Below are positions 1 through 8,454 of a stretch of 64,000 nt of DNA, in pieces. The position numbers and the translations under genes were made by a program. This DNA is from Clostridia bacterium. Its GTDB lineage: Bacteria > Bacillota > Clostridia > Oscillospirales > Acutalibacteraceae. How positions within the stretch are numbered: the stretch's first letter is position 1; every line of letters begins with the position of its first letter. Location of the stretch: NCBI GenBank assembly GCA_017466365.1, contig JAFTUG010000012.1, positions 159,545 through 223,544 on the forward strand, read 5' to 3'. Below the pieces are notes generated by a model. That model worked only from the letters and a program-made list of their open reading frames with translations, did not search any database and was not told the origin of the DNA.

Positions 1-1617
1 CTGCGATGACTCTCTGCCGCCGCTGTGATATGCCGCAAGTATCGCCGCCTGACGGCAGGTAAGCTCCGGTATTATATCTCCGTTGCCGATAACAACAACA
101 TGAGAGCCGGGAATTTTTTGAGTATGGAACCATGAATCGTCTTTTGCCGCTGTTTTAAATGTCAGCATATCGTTCTGAACATTGTTTCTGCCAACCAAAA
201 TCGTGTATCCGTCATCCGAAACGTATTCCATTGGAGGCATTGGTTTTGTCTTTTTTGTTTTATCGTTTTTAGCACGCTTTAAATAACCCTGCTCATAAAG
301 CTCATTGCGAATTTCTGCAAGCTCTGTATAGCCGTCCGCACGGTTTACCGAATCAATAACCGTTTCGAGATACGCAAGCTCCTGCTCACTTTGCTCGATT
401 AATTCACCGAGCATTTGCTCTGCAGTTTTTGCCTTGCGGTATTCCTTGAAGTATTTTTGTGCATTGGCGGCAGGGGAGAGTGCAGGATCTGCGGCAATTC
501 TGATAACTTCGTTATTGTTATAAAAATTTTCAAGGTCATAGAAAACGGAGCCTTTTTCAAGACGGTATTGATTTGCAAGAATAAGCTCTGCGTTTATTCG
601 TAATTTATCCTTGTCTGCACAAGCTTCAAGCTCTGCCTGTCGGCTCTGAAGCTTTCTTGCCGCTCTTGCCGCTGCGTTGTTAAGAAGTTTAAGAAGCGAC
701 TGGCTGCGCTGTTTTGTTCTTTCAAAACGGTCTTTTTCGTAATAAAAATCGTCAAGAAGCTGAGAAAAGCTTTCAAAGGTTTTTGATGAAACCGCGAAAC
801 CGTATTGTGTTATATCTGTAAATGTAAAGTCGTATGGCTTTACAGCATCACGCATGAGCATGGTCGGAATTCCGCTTCCGCCGATAAGTGTTTCTCTTAT
901 TTCGGTAAGCTTTTTAAGAAGCCTTTGACCGAACATATCGTTTATTTCGGAAACAGCTATATCACCGCCGCAGACAAAAGACGCAATCTCACGGCTTATC
1001 AAGGGTGAGACACCTTCAAGAGTGTCGAGAATCGCACCTGAAAGTCTTTTACCGGTGCAATTTTTTATCAGGTTAACGGCGGTTTCGGGGTCAGTTTCGG
1101 TAAGATTTGCCTTGCCTTGACGTGGCGGGAACTCATATTTGAACATAGGTAAAATTTGTCTTACCGAGGATTGTGTAAAGTCAACTCGCTTTACAGAATC
1201 AACAATATTTCCTTCAGAGTTGATAAGAATAATATTGCTGTGTTTCGCCATTATTTCAACGCAAAGAGTAAAGGTTACCGCATCCCCGATTTCGTTTGTG
1301 CCCGCAAGGTCAATAAAAACCACACGGTCGAGACCGAGTTGGCGTATATCGGTAATAACCGCACCCGTAAGATGCTTTCTGAAAAGCATACAGAGCATGG
1401 GCGGTGTTGCGGGGTTTTCGGGAGCATTTGCCGTCAGGTGCAGCCTCGGACTGTTTGCCGATGCTGATATCAGCAGACGGTATGCGCCTTCTCTCGAACG
1501 CAGATGAAACACCAGCTCATCTTTCGACGGCTGATGGATTTTTTCAATTCTGCTTCCTATGATGTATTCCGAAAGCTCTTGCTTTAATAAATTTAGTGTA
1601 ATTCCGTCAAGGGGCAT
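1..1617 (-). CDS. rqcH: Ribosome quality control protein RqcH (NFACT/Rqc2 family), 3' part outside window
   Basis: RqcH binds stalled, split 50S subunits carrying a peptidyl-tRNA and recruits tRNA-Ala, so that C-terminal alanine tails mark the nascent chain for ClpXP. The visible 539 residues start MPLDGITLNL, the usual NFACT-N opening. They contain LGLDRVVF, with Asp97-Arg98 at exactly the positions of the functionally essential Asp-Arg pair of Bacillus RqcH. A long charged coiled-coil region follows, then the start of the NFACT-R domain with DSWFHTQ. The ATG at 1617 has a GAGGAA site 6 bases upstream and lies 25 bases inside the preceding nif3 gene, so the two are translationally coupled. 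The gene is intact where visible; the C-terminus lies beyond position 1. Identity is confident. Confidence 0.93.
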   Translation of the reverse strand, partial: MPLDGITLNLLKQELSEYIIGSRIEKIHQPSKDELVFHLRSREGAYRLLISASANSPRLHLTANAPENPATPPMLCMLFRKHLTGAVITDIRQLGLDRVVFIDLAGTNEIGDAVTFTLCVEIMAKHSNIILINSEGNIVDSVKRVDFTQSSVRQILPMFKYEFPPRQGKANLTETDPETAVNLIKNCTGKRLSGAILDTLEGVSPLISREIASFVCGGDIAVSEINDMFGQRLLKKLTEIRETLIGGSGIPTMLMRDAVKPYDFTFTDITQYGFAVSSKTFESFSQLLDDFYYEKDRFERTKQRSQSLLKLLNNAAARAARKLQSRQAELEACADKDKLRINAELILANQYRLEKGSVFYDLENFYNNNEVIRIAADPALSPAANAQKYFKEYRKAKTAEQMLGELIEQSEQELAYLETVIDSVNRADGYTELAEIRNELYEQGYLKRAKNDKTKKTKPMPPMEYVSDDGYTILVGRNNVQNDMLTFKTAAKDDSWFHTQKIPGSHVVVIGNGDIIPELTCRQAAILAAYHSGGRESSQ

Positions 1618-2393
1618 AATAATTCCTCGTTAACAAAGTATTCTGCAGGTGATTCCTGCGGTATAATTTCAACATCACAGTCAAAATTATCTTTAAGCTT
1701 TTTTGCCAAAACCGCAACAACGGGATTTTCTGTTTCAAAATGTCCTGCTGAAATAAGTGTTATTCCCATTGCTTTTGCATCGAGAAACTCGTGATGCTTT
1801 GCTTCTCCGGTAATATAGGCATCGCAGCCTGAATTTGCTGCATCGTGAATAAAATCTGTTCCTGCGCCGCCGCAGAGAGCAACTTTTTTGATTATCTTTC
1901 CGCTGTCAGCCATTGCAGCACATGTTGAAAGCTTTTCAGAACAAAGCTTTGCAAGCTCTGCACCTGAAATGGCGCTGATTTCCGCAACCCTGACCATTTC
2001 TGTTTCGCCGTTTTCGGAAAGAGGATATGCATTTTTAAATCCGAGTGCCTCCGCAAGGGCATCGTTTACTCCGCCTTTTGCAATATCAAGTGATGTGTGT
2101 GTACATATTGCGGAAATTCCGTTTTTGATAAGCAGATATGTCGGGTCGCTTGAAAAAACGGTTTTTATTCCCCTGAAAATAACAGGATGATGGCTTACAA
2201 TAAGCTCAATACTTTTTTCGGCCGCATAATTAACAGCCTCCGCCGTTATGTCAAGCACAACGCCGATTTTGGCGATTTTGCTGCTTTTATCACCTATGAT
2301 AAGTCCGCTGTTATCCCATTCGCATTGCTTTTCAAAGGGGGCAATACTGTTTATATATTCAAAAACCTCATTAACAGTCGGTTTGCATTTCAT
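1593..2393 (-). CDS. Nif3-like dinuclear metal centre protein (YqfO/YbgI family)
   Basis: This 266-residue protein belongs to the Nif3/YqfO family, which folds into a toroidal hexamer with a two-metal site. The family is often labelled GTP cyclohydrolase 1 type 2, but its true role is unsettled. Metal-binding histidine motifs are visible: SHHPVIFRG near residue 66, HTSLDIAKGG near residue 98 and GHFETENP near residue 218. GGAGG lies 9 bases before the ATG. The first 23 bases overlap the end of trmK, and the 3' end overlaps rqcH. The trmK-nif3 pairing is the standard Firmicutes arrangement (yqfN-yqfO in Bacillus). It is complete, of normal length for the short (no PII-like insert) subfamily. 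Confidence 0.9.
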   Translation of the reverse strand: MKCKPTVNEVFEYINSIAPFEKQCEWDNSGLIIGDKSSKIAKIGVVLDITAEAVNYAAEKSIELIVSHHPVIFRGIKTVFSSDPTYLLIKNGISAICTHTSLDIAKGGVNDALAEALGFKNAYPLSENGETEMVRVAEISAISGAELAKLCSEKLSTCAAMADSGKIIKKVALCGGAGTDFIHDAANSGCDAYITGEAKHHEFLDAKAMGITLISAGHFETENPVVAVLAKKLKDNFDCDVEIIPQESPAEYFVNEELLCPLTELH

Positions 2394-3066
2394 TTATAAT
2401 TTCCTCCGTTTCGGAAGTAACTTTTTTAATATATTCGGCTTTTTCGGATGTGCCGTGAAGTCTTTCTGCCTCAAGCTTTGTTATCAGTCTTGATAAAATA
2501 TTTTTAAGAAAAAGCTTTGCTTCAGGCTTTCTGCATTTGGGCAATTCACCCGTATATATATAAGAAACGGGTCTTTCTTTAATGCAGCCCGTATACTCGG
2601 CTGCCATGGCACAGTAAATTTTTCCCGAGTCAATGCATGCATCTTCAAACAGAATTTCAAATCCGTTTTCAATAAAATATCTGCGTATATCCTCTGCGTG
2701 CGATTGCGGCTGAACGATGAGCCTTTTTGATGAATCTTTAAGCCAATCCGTTCTTGAAACAAGCTCCTCCATGAGAGTGCCGCCCATGCCGCACATTATA
2801 AAATCCTGAGCTTCAAACGGCTCGATTTCATCAAAACCGTCTGATAAACGGAGGGTGATTTTGTCATTTATGCCGTATTGTTCAACCGTTTTCAGAGCAT
2901 TATTAAGCGGACCCTTGCGAACATCGCACGCAAGAGCCTTTGGTGAAATGCTGTTTAAAACAAGAAAGGCGGGGAGATAGGCGTGGTCCGTGCCGATATC
3001 GGCAACGGTATTACCCTGACGCACCATTCTCGCCGCCATGAGCATTCTTTCTGAAAGATTAAGCAT
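2371..3066 (-). CDS. trmK: tRNA (adenine(22)-N(1))-methyltransferase TrmK
   Basis: TrmK methylates N1 of A22 in tRNA using S-adenosylmethionine. The Rossmann methyltransferase motif I is VADIGTDHAYLP, followed by ACDVRKGPLNNA (motif II region), DFIMCGMGG (motif IV) and LIVQPQSH. I chose the start at 3066, giving 231 residues that begin MLNLSERMLMAARMV, because this matches the family N-terminus. A longer reading to 3111 would run through the end of the upstream DUF1858 gene. The chosen ATG overlaps that gene's stop codon by 8 bases, so translation is probably coupled; there is no clear ribosome binding site of its own. The C-terminal third is helical and charged, as expected for the tRNA-binding coiled coil. 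Confidence 0.9.
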   Translation of the reverse strand: MLNLSERMLMAARMVRQGNTVADIGTDHAYLPAFLVLNSISPKALACDVRKGPLNNALKTVEQYGINDKITLRLSDGFDEIEPFEAQDFIMCGMGGTLMEELVSRTDWLKDSSKRLIVQPQSHAEDIRRYFIENGFEILFEDACIDSGKIYCAMAAEYTGCIKERPVSYIYTGELPKCRKPEAKLFLKNILSRLITKLEAERLHGTSEKAEYIKKVTSETEEIINEMQTDC

Positions 3067-3265
3067 TCTGTGCAAGGAAAGCGTTGATTTTTGCGATAAG
3101 CTCGTCAGCATTTACACCGTGAACCATGCAAGCCTGTGCAACGGATTCGTTTCTTGCGGAAGGGCAGCCGAGGCAATGCATTCCCATTTCAAGGAAGAAG
3201 GGAGCAACCTCACGGTTTGCATCGAGAATTTCGCCGATTTTCATATCTTTTGTGATTTCAGTCAT
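3059..3265 (-). CDS. DUF1858 domain-containing protein
   Basis: This 68-residue protein consists of one DUF1858 domain, the small helical domain found alone or attached to hybrid-cluster-protein-associated reductases and ScdA/RIC-type iron-sulfur proteins. The key motif is MGMHCLGCPSARNESVAQA, with a CxxC pair that may bind metal or act in redox. The start at ATG 3265 is favoured by AAAGGA 8 bases upstream; a TTG further out at 3283 has no such site. It is the first gene of the operon with trmK, nif3 and rqcH and overlaps trmK by 8 bases. No specific function is known. Confidence 0.85.
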   Translation of the reverse strand: MTEITKDMKIGEILDANREVAPFFLEMGMHCLGCPSARNESVAQACMVHGVNADELIAKINAFLAQNA

Positions 3266-3335
3266 TGTAAAACATCCTTTCAATATAAATTTACATCAAT
3301 ATCTTATCATAAATTTTTTTGAATATCAATAGTAT

Positions 3336-3364
3336 TTGACATTCTTGTTATAACATTGTAAAAT
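3336..3364 (+). promoter_or_regulatory. sigma-A promoter for the oxidoreductase gene at 3399
   Basis: TTGACA (3336-3341), a 17-base spacer, and TAAAAT (3359-3364) form a near-consensus sigma-A promoter about 30 bases upstream of an AAAGGAGG ribosome binding site and the GTG start at 3399. Confidence 0.8.
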
Positions 3365-3398
3365 ATATATTCAGTAAAAATACAAAGGAGGCGCAGAT

Positions 3399-4613
3399 GT
3401 GAAAAGCTATGATCTGATTGTTGTCGGCGGATGCTCTGCGGGTATAGTTGCTGCAATAACCGCAAAACGCAGAAATCCCGAAATGAAAATTGCAATTCTC
3501 GAAAAACTGCCGAGAATAGGGAAAAAGCTGCTTGCTACAGGTAACGGCAAATGCAATCTTACCAACGAGAATGCGCCGGAGCATGATTATGTCGGAAAAG
3601 AATTTGCCTCCTTTGCTTTTGAAAAATACAGCCCCGAAAAGGTGAAAGAATTTTTCTGCTCGCTCGGATTGCTTTGCTATACCGATTCTTGCGGCAGAGT
3701 TTATCCCGAAAGTAATACGGCGGCTTCTGTTGTTGATGCTTTGAGATTTGAGCTTGAGCGGCTTAAAATCGATGTATACTGCGAGACTGCAGTTACAGAT
3801 ATAAAGCATAAAAAGGATTTCATTATTAACGGCGAATTTGTCTCTAAAAAGCTGATTATTGCCGCAGGAGGAAAATCATCACCGTCTCAAGGCTCTGACG
3901 GCAGCGGATATGCACTTGCTAAAATGCTCGGTCATTCGGTTACAAGGCTTTATCCCGCTCTCGTGCCTTTGTGTGTTTCTCCCGAAATAACAAAGCCTAT
4001 GAAGGGCATCAGGGTCAGAAATGTTAATCTGACTCTTAAAGGAGAAAAGAAAATTGCACAGACAAGCGGTGAAATACTTTTTACCGATTACGGACTATCG
4101 GGAATAGCCGCAATGGAGCTTGCCGCATCGGCACAGAAATACATTGATACTGTCAAGTCAAATCCCTTTACTTATATTGATTTTATGCCCGATATGACAT
4201 ATGATAAGATTGTTGATTACCTTATAAATCTCAATAATATCAAGGGGTTTGCCAATATTGATAATTTGCTTACGGGATTTCTACCCAAAGCTGTCGGAAT
4301 AGCAATTTGTAAAGCTTCAAAACTTTACAAATCAGATAAGCTTATATCCGACCTGAATGAAAAGGATATCAGAAAAATCGCCGAAAAAATAAAGAGCTTT
4401 CCGCTTGAAGTGACAGGCTCAAAGGGATTTAAGGATGCTCAGGTTACAAGCGGCGGTGTTAAAACCGATGAAGCAGATGAAAAAACCATGCAATCAAAAA
4501 TTTGCAAAGATTTATATTTTGCAGGTGAGATATTTGATGTTGACGGTGGCTGCGGAGGTTTTAATCTCCAATGGGCTTGGGCGTCGGGTATGCTTGCAGG
4601 TGAACTGAATTAA
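3399..4613 (+). CDS. BaiN/HI0933-family flavoprotein (NAD(P)/FAD-dependent oxidoreductase)
   Basis: This 404-residue flavoprotein belongs to the BaiN/RdsA (HI0933-like) family, some members of which reduce bile-acid intermediates; most are uncharacterised. The start is GTG at 3399, 7 bases after AAAGGAGG; the nearby ATG at 3397 runs straight into a stop. The N-terminal FAD-binding segment reads DLIVVGGCSAGIVAAITA, followed by the family hallmark KKLLATGNGKCNLTN and, near the C-terminus, GEIFDVDGGCGGFNLQWAW, which closes the FAD site. An oddity is GGCSAG, with Cys in place of the middle Gly of GxGxxG. It is followed after 12 bases by a second FAD protein, so they are probably co-transcribed. 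The substrate cannot be inferred. Confidence 0.88.
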   Translation: MKSYDLIVVGGCSAGIVAAITAKRRNPEMKIAILEKLPRIGKKLLATGNGKCNLTNENAPEHDYVGKEFASFAFEKYSPEKVKEFFCSLGLLCYTDSCGRVYPESNTAASVVDALRFELERLKIDVYCETAVTDIKHKKDFIINGEFVSKKLIIAAGGKSSPSQGSDGSGYALAKMLGHSVTRLYPALVPLCVSPEITKPMKGIRVRNVNLTLKGEKKIAQTSGEILFTDYGLSGIAAMELAASAQKYIDTVKSNPFTYIDFMPDMTYDKIVDYLINLNNIKGFANIDNLLTGFLPKAVGIAICKASKLYKSDKLISDLNEKDIRKIAEKIKSFPLEVTGSKGFKDAQVTSGGVKTDEADEKTMQSKICKDLYFAGEIFDVDGGCGGFNLQWAWASGMLAGELN

Positions 4614-4625
4614 CGAGGAATAGTT

Positions 4626-6233
4626 ATGATTAAAATTAACGAAATTAAATTGCCGCTGGATAGTAACGAGGGCGCACTTCGCACTGCTGCGGCAAAGGCA
4701 TTGAGATGCAGAGAGGATAAAATAAAATCCTTGCAAATAACCAAAAAAGCGGTTGACTGCAGAAAAAAAGATAATATTTTTTTTGTTTATAATGTTGCGG
4801 TTGAGGTGGATTCGGATGAAAATTCCGTTGTTTCCCATGCAAAAAATTCAAAGGTTGAAATTGGAGTTCCGTATAAATATGAAATGCCTGAAATCCGAAG
4901 AACAAGCACCTTACGCCCCGTAATTGCAGGCTTCGGACCTGCGGGCTTTTATGCGGCACTTATTCTTGCAAGAGCAGGGTTTAAGCCTCTTGTTATTGAA
5001 CGCGGTGCCGATGTTGATACGAGAACAAAGGATGTAAATAATTTCTGGACAACTAAAAAGCTTAATACCGAAAGCAATGTTCAGTTCGGTGAAGGCGGTG
5101 CAGGCACATTTTCGGACGGTAAACTGACAACGGGAATCAAAGACCCGCTTTGCAGAAAGGTTGTTGAGGAACTTGTTGCACACGGTGCGCCTCCCGAAAT
5201 CGCTTATTCATCAACTCCGCATATCGGAACTGATAAGCTCGGTGCGGTTGTCAAAGCATTCCGTGAAGAAATCATTTCACTCGGCGGTGAAGTTCGCTTC
5301 GGTTGGAAGCTGACTGATTTGATAATTGCAAACGGTGTTATTCAGGGTGTAACCTGTCGAAATTCCGATGGCGGAATTGAGGATATAGAAACGGATACTC
5401 TTCTTCTTTGCATCGGTCATTCGGCAAGAGATACGGTTGAAATGCTTCACGGAAAGGGAGTAAATATTATTCAGAAGCCCTTTTCTGTCGGTGTCCGTAT
5501 TGAGCATCCCAGAGAGATGATAGATAAAGCGCAGTACGGCTCTTTTGCAGGTCATCCCGCACTCGGAGCCGCAAACTATAAGCTTGCATGCCATCCCGAA
5601 CATGGCAGAGGTGCCTATACTTTTTGTATGTGCCCCGGAGGAACGGTTGTTGCGGCAGCATCGGAAGAAGGTCATGTTGTTGTTAACGGCATGAGCGAAT
5701 ATGCCCGAGACGGCGAAAATTCAAATGCCGCTTTACTTGTCGGAATTGAACCCGAGCATTTCGGCAGCGACCATCCTCTTGCAGGTATGGAGCTTCAAAG
5801 AAAAATTGAGAAAACCGCATTTGAGCTTGGCGGAGGGGACTACAGTGCACCATGCCAGACTATCGGCGATTTTCTAAATAATACTCCCTCAAAAAAACTT
5901 TCCTATGTTAAGCCTACTTGCGCAACGGGTGTAACTCCCGGTGATATCCGAAAGGTTCTCCCCGAAAAGGTTACGGATATCATGGCAAAGGCTATTGTTA
6001 AAATGGATAAAAGCCTCAACGGATTTGCACTTCCCGACGGTGTACTCACGGCTCCCGAAACCCGTTCTTCCGCACCCGTCAGAATCCTGCGTGATGACCT
6101 TTATCAGTCAAATATCAGAGGACTTTATCCATGCGGTGAGGGTGCGGGATATGCAGGTGGCATTGTTTCTGCGGCAGTTGACGGAATAAGATGTGCTCAT
6201 GCAGTTCTGATTGACGAAAGCGATGAGTGGTGA
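4626..6233 (+). CDS. Uncharacterised FAD-dependent dehydrogenase (COG2509 family)
   Basis: This 535-residue protein belongs to the COG2509 family of uncharacterised FAD-dependent dehydrogenases. It has an N-terminal alpha/beta cap of about 90 residues, then a canonical FAD motif AGFGPAGFYAALILARAG. The family signature NVQFGEGGAGTFSDGKLTTG and the C-terminal FAD-contact motif GLYPCGEGAGYAGGIVSAA follow. There are no membrane segments, so it is probably cytoplasmic. It follows the BaiN-like gene by 12 bases (stop TAA, then AACGAGGAATAGTT and ATG) and is followed by a small gene 4 bases later. The native substrate is unknown; the fold is confident. Confidence 0.88.
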   Translation: MIKINEIKLPLDSNEGALRTAAAKALRCREDKIKSLQITKKAVDCRKKDNIFFVYNVAVEVDSDENSVVSHAKNSKVEIGVPYKYEMPEIRRTSTLRPVIAGFGPAGFYAALILARAGFKPLVIERGADVDTRTKDVNNFWTTKKLNTESNVQFGEGGAGTFSDGKLTTGIKDPLCRKVVEELVAHGAPPEIAYSSTPHIGTDKLGAVVKAFREEIISLGGEVRFGWKLTDLIIANGVIQGVTCRNSDGGIEDIETDTLLLCIGHSARDTVEMLHGKGVNIIQKPFSVGVRIEHPREMIDKAQYGSFAGHPALGAANYKLACHPEHGRGAYTFCMCPGGTVVAAASEEGHVVVNGMSEYARDGENSNAALLVGIEPEHFGSDHPLAGMELQRKIEKTAFELGGGDYSAPCQTIGDFLNNTPSKKLSYVKPTCATGVTPGDIRKVLPEKVTDIMAKAIVKMDKSLNGFALPDGVLTAPETRSSAPVRILRDDLYQSNIRGLYPCGEGAGYAGGIVSAAVDGIRCAHAVLIDESDEW

Positions 6234-6237
6234 GATT

Positions 6238-6633
6238 ATGGAAATAAAGCTTGAAAAACTCACCGATGAACAGCTTGCAAAGCGAATGTCAAAATATATT
6301 GCAACTTTGCAGAGTATAACCGTAAGAGCCGAATATTATTCGATGGGTCAATGCCCCGAAAAGGAACGCAAGGAGCTTAATGCTGATTATTCGTGGGTCA
6401 GGGATTCTATTCGCGGGGATTTGAACTATCTTAACTATAACAAGGATAAAAAAGGCAGTAAGCTTTTGTGGGATAAATATTATCCCTCGGTCAATGAAGC
6501 GGCGGCATGGGGACTTTACGCAGACCACGAGGGTGGTTTTGACGATGAATATTTCAAAAGCATTGCAGTTGCAGAAGAAAAGCTGACAAAGTATTATTCT
6601 TATGACTTTTGGAGAATAATTGCAGAGGAATAA
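6238..6633 (+). CDS. Hypothetical protein, 131 residues
   Basis: I do not recognise this protein. It is soluble, highly charged and rich in Tyr and Lys, with segments such as LTDEQLAKRMSKYI near the start and KYYSYDFWRIIAEE at the end. No signal peptide, membrane segment or cysteine cluster is visible. The ATG at 6238 lies 4 bases after the stop of the COG2509 gene, with GGTGAG just before it; an upstream in-frame ATG at 6211 would overlap the previous gene and has no ribosome binding site. Position suggests it is the last gene of the FAD-oxidoreductase operon. Codon use matches its neighbours. Confidence 0.7.
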   Translation: MEIKLEKLTDEQLAKRMSKYIATLQSITVRAEYYSMGQCPEKERKELNADYSWVRDSIRGDLNYLNYNKDKKGSKLLWDKYYPSVNEAAAWGLYADHEGGFDDEYFKSIAVAEEKLTKYYSYDFWRIIAEE

Positions 6634-6848
6634 AAAGGACTGCTTCACAAAGCGAAGAACAAAAGAAACTGAATTAATAAAAGTTTGGCTTGCGAAGGTA
6701 GGTAACCTCTGCAAGCCATTTTAAAATTGTGCCGATAATGAAAAGTAATCTTTATGTTTCTTTTAGCTCTTTTTCTGAACTCGACGTATAGTACACACGC
6801 CTGTCGTTCGGAGAAAAGAGCTTCTTCATCTCCGTGAAACAGCTCTTT
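6634..6848 (+). other. Structured intergenic region with nested hairpins
   Basis: No gene is visible here. GGCTTGC (6688-6694) pairs with GCAAGCC (6711-6717), a possible terminator for the preceding operon without a clear T-run. AGCTCTTTTTCTGAAC (from 6765) pairs with GTTCGGAGAAAAGAGCT (ending 6821). The segment AAAGAGCT near 6814-6821 can instead pair with AGCTCTTT (6841-6848), so the two larger hairpins are mutually exclusive. Confidence 0.5.
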
Positions 6849-6877
6849 GCATAATTAATGCTTCGCATTCATATAAT
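6849..6877 (+). promoter_or_regulatory. Putative sigma-E (sporulation) promoter for the spoIVFA/B-like pair
   Basis: GCATAATT (6849-6856), a 13-base spacer and CATATAAT (6870-6877) fit the sigma-E pattern described in Bacillus (KMATAWWT, then CATACAMT), with one mismatch in the -10 element. The element is upstream of genes whose Bacillus counterparts are sigma-E dependent. The same -10 bases could also serve sigma-A, but no well-spaced sigma-A -35 is present. Confidence 0.5.
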
Positions 6878-6905
6878 TAACCAAAACTTTTTCGGGGGAA
6901 TTATA

Positions 6906-7832
6906 ATGGACTATGATTTTCAGCAGCCGCAAAGAGAAGAACGTGATGAATACAGAAACAGATTCAAGTTTACCGATGAAGATGCACCGAAAAGAAACGG
7001 CCCATCCAAATCAAAGCCAAAAACAAAAACCGATTATCTGATAAGACTTATTCTGCTTCAAGGTATTTTGAGCATTCTAATAGTTTCGGGCGTTTTCCTT
7101 GCCTCAAAAATCAGCCCGAATTTTTTTGCTGAAATGAAAGAAGATTACGGCAGAATTATGCAAACGGATATGTCGGCAGGGGATATAGCGAGTCAGCTTA
7201 AAGAGGCGGCGGAATTTGTTCTCAAACCCGTTCAGTCAACCGAGACGGATGAAGAAATTCGGGCTGTTATGGCGCAGACTTCGGAAAATATTTCCGTCAC
7301 TTCATATGAAGTAACAAGCGATGAAACGGGAGAAACAATTGCCGTTGGCGAAATGGTGAACGGTTCGGGTGGCGATGATACCGAATCCGCAAAAGGCACT
7401 TCTTTTGCAAGCTATTTTGTAAACGCTGATCCGATTATACCCGTTCAGGGCGCAAGAATAACCTCACGATTCGGCTACAGAACCCATCCCATAACAGGCA
7501 AATACGGATTTCATACCGGTCTTGACCTTGCGGCTGCAGAGGGTACACCGATATCCTCCGTCTTTTACGGCAAAGTAACCAAAACAGGTGAGGATGATTC
7601 ATGGGGCAAGTATGTTCTTGTTGAACATTCCGACGGCTTTGAAACCTTCTATTGCCATCTTTCGGAGATTTACGTTGAAAATGGAGCTGTTATAAGGCAG
7701 GGCGAAACGGTTGGTCTTGTCGGTTCAACGGGAATGTCAACGGGTCCGCACCTTCATTTTGAAGTGAGAATAAACGGCATAAGGGTCGACCCCGAATTGC
7801 TTCTCTATCCCGAAAATGCCGATGAAGCTTGA
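6906..7832 (+). CDS. Membrane-anchored M23 (LytM) protein, SpoIVFA-like
   Basis: This 308-residue protein has a charged cytoplasmic N-terminus, one membrane segment near residues 38-58 (IRLILLQGILSILIVSGVFL), an acidic Ser/Thr-rich linker and a C-terminal M23 domain. The domain has SRFGYRTHPITG, GFHTGLDLAA and TGPHLHFEV, so the Zn ligands (H..D, HLH) look intact. I chose ATG 6906, 5 bases after GGGGGAA. A site-2 protease gene follows with a 17-base overlap; this pairing matches spoIVFA-spoIVFB, where SpoIVFA holds the protease inactive in the outer forespore membrane. Bacillus SpoIVFA has a degenerate LytM domain, so an intact one is notable. A general cell-wall hydrolase is the alternative. 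Confidence 0.75.
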   Translation: MDYDFQQPQREERDEYRNRFKFTDEDAPKRNGPSKSKPKTKTDYLIRLILLQGILSILIVSGVFLASKISPNFFAEMKEDYGRIMQTDMSAGDIASQLKEAAEFVLKPVQSTETDEEIRAVMAQTSENISVTSYEVTSDETGETIAVGEMVNGSGGDDTESAKGTSFASYFVNADPIIPVQGARITSRFGYRTHPITGKYGFHTGLDLAAAEGTPISSVFYGKVTKTGEDDSWGKYVLVEHSDGFETFYCHLSEIYVENGAVIRQGETVGLVGSTGMSTGPHLHFEVRINGIRVDPELLLYPENADEA

Positions 7833-8433
7833 TTTCGGTAAAACAACATTAAAAATAAATGTATCATTTGCCGTTGCCGTTACTCTGACTCTGATTATCG
7901 ATGAAAGCGGAGTAGGTGCAATTGCGCTGCTTTGCTGCATTATACACGAAGCAGGTCACATAATCTGCCTGCTGATTTTGGGTGAAAAGCCTAAAAAAAT
8001 CGAGCTGTCATTTTACGGAATCAAGCTTGAACGTTTTCCTATGTACGCTCAAGACACGGAAGGAGATTTAACGGTTTATGTATCGGGACCTGCGGCAAAT
8101 CTGTTGTTTTCGGCTGCGGTTTTTCTTTTGAGCAATTTTTTTGTAACTCTGCGCATTGCGGCGATAATCAGCCTTTGTATAGGAATATTCAACCTTATAC
8201 CTTGCAGACCTCTTGACGGCGGAAACATACTTTATACAGTTCTTTGCAGAAATACAAAACACAAAACGGCGGATAAGATATGCCTTGCAGTAACAATTGC
8301 CGTGCTTATTCCTATGGCTGTTGCGGGAATTTTTCTGTTGACACGAAACGGCAACATAACTCTGCTTGCGGTTACGGTATATGTTGCGGCTGCGAGTATA
8401 TTTGAACATAAAAAAACCGCTCTTGAAGCATAA
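7816..8433 (+). CDS. Site-2 protease family M50 metalloprotease, SpoIVFB-like
   Basis: This 205-residue polytopic membrane protein carries the M50 zinc motif HEAGH (in CCIIHEAGHIICLLIL) and the second ligand motif NLIPCRPLDGGNIL, which corresponds to the NPDG motif of SpoIVFB. About six hydrophobic segments are visible. SpoIVFB cleaves pro-sigma-K inside the membrane during sporulation. No CBS domain is visible, and the protein is shorter than Bacillus SpoIVFB (288). The start overlaps the M23 gene by 17 bases; ATG 7822 is an alternative, and neither has a good ribosome binding site, so coupling is likely. Identification as the sporulation protease rests on motif plus the upstream M23 partner. 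Confidence 0.75.
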   Translation: MPMKLDFGKTTLKINVSFAVAVTLTLIIDESGVGAIALLCCIIHEAGHIICLLILGEKPKKIELSFYGIKLERFPMYAQDTEGDLTVYVSGPAANLLFSAAVFLLSNFFVTLRIAAIISLCIGIFNLIPCRPLDGGNILYTVLCRNTKHKTADKICLAVTIAVLIPMAVAGIFLLTRNGNITLLAVTVYVAAASIFEHKKTALEA

Positions 8434-8446
8434 CTTCAGGAGCGGT
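8416..8446. terminator. Terminator between convergent spoIVFB-like and BspA-like genes
   Basis: ACCGCTCTTGAAG pairs with CTTCAGGAGCGGT around a CATAA loop. On the minus strand the stem is followed by seven T residues, so it mainly terminates the BspA-like gene ending at 8455; it overlaps the end of the M50 gene. Confidence 0.8.
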
Positions 8447-8454
8447 AATTCTGT

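Noticed and set aside
1139-1507. Plus-strand reading frames opposite rqcH
   Set aside because: rqcH on the minus strand is continuous with clear motifs; these frames have no family match and no ribosome binding site.
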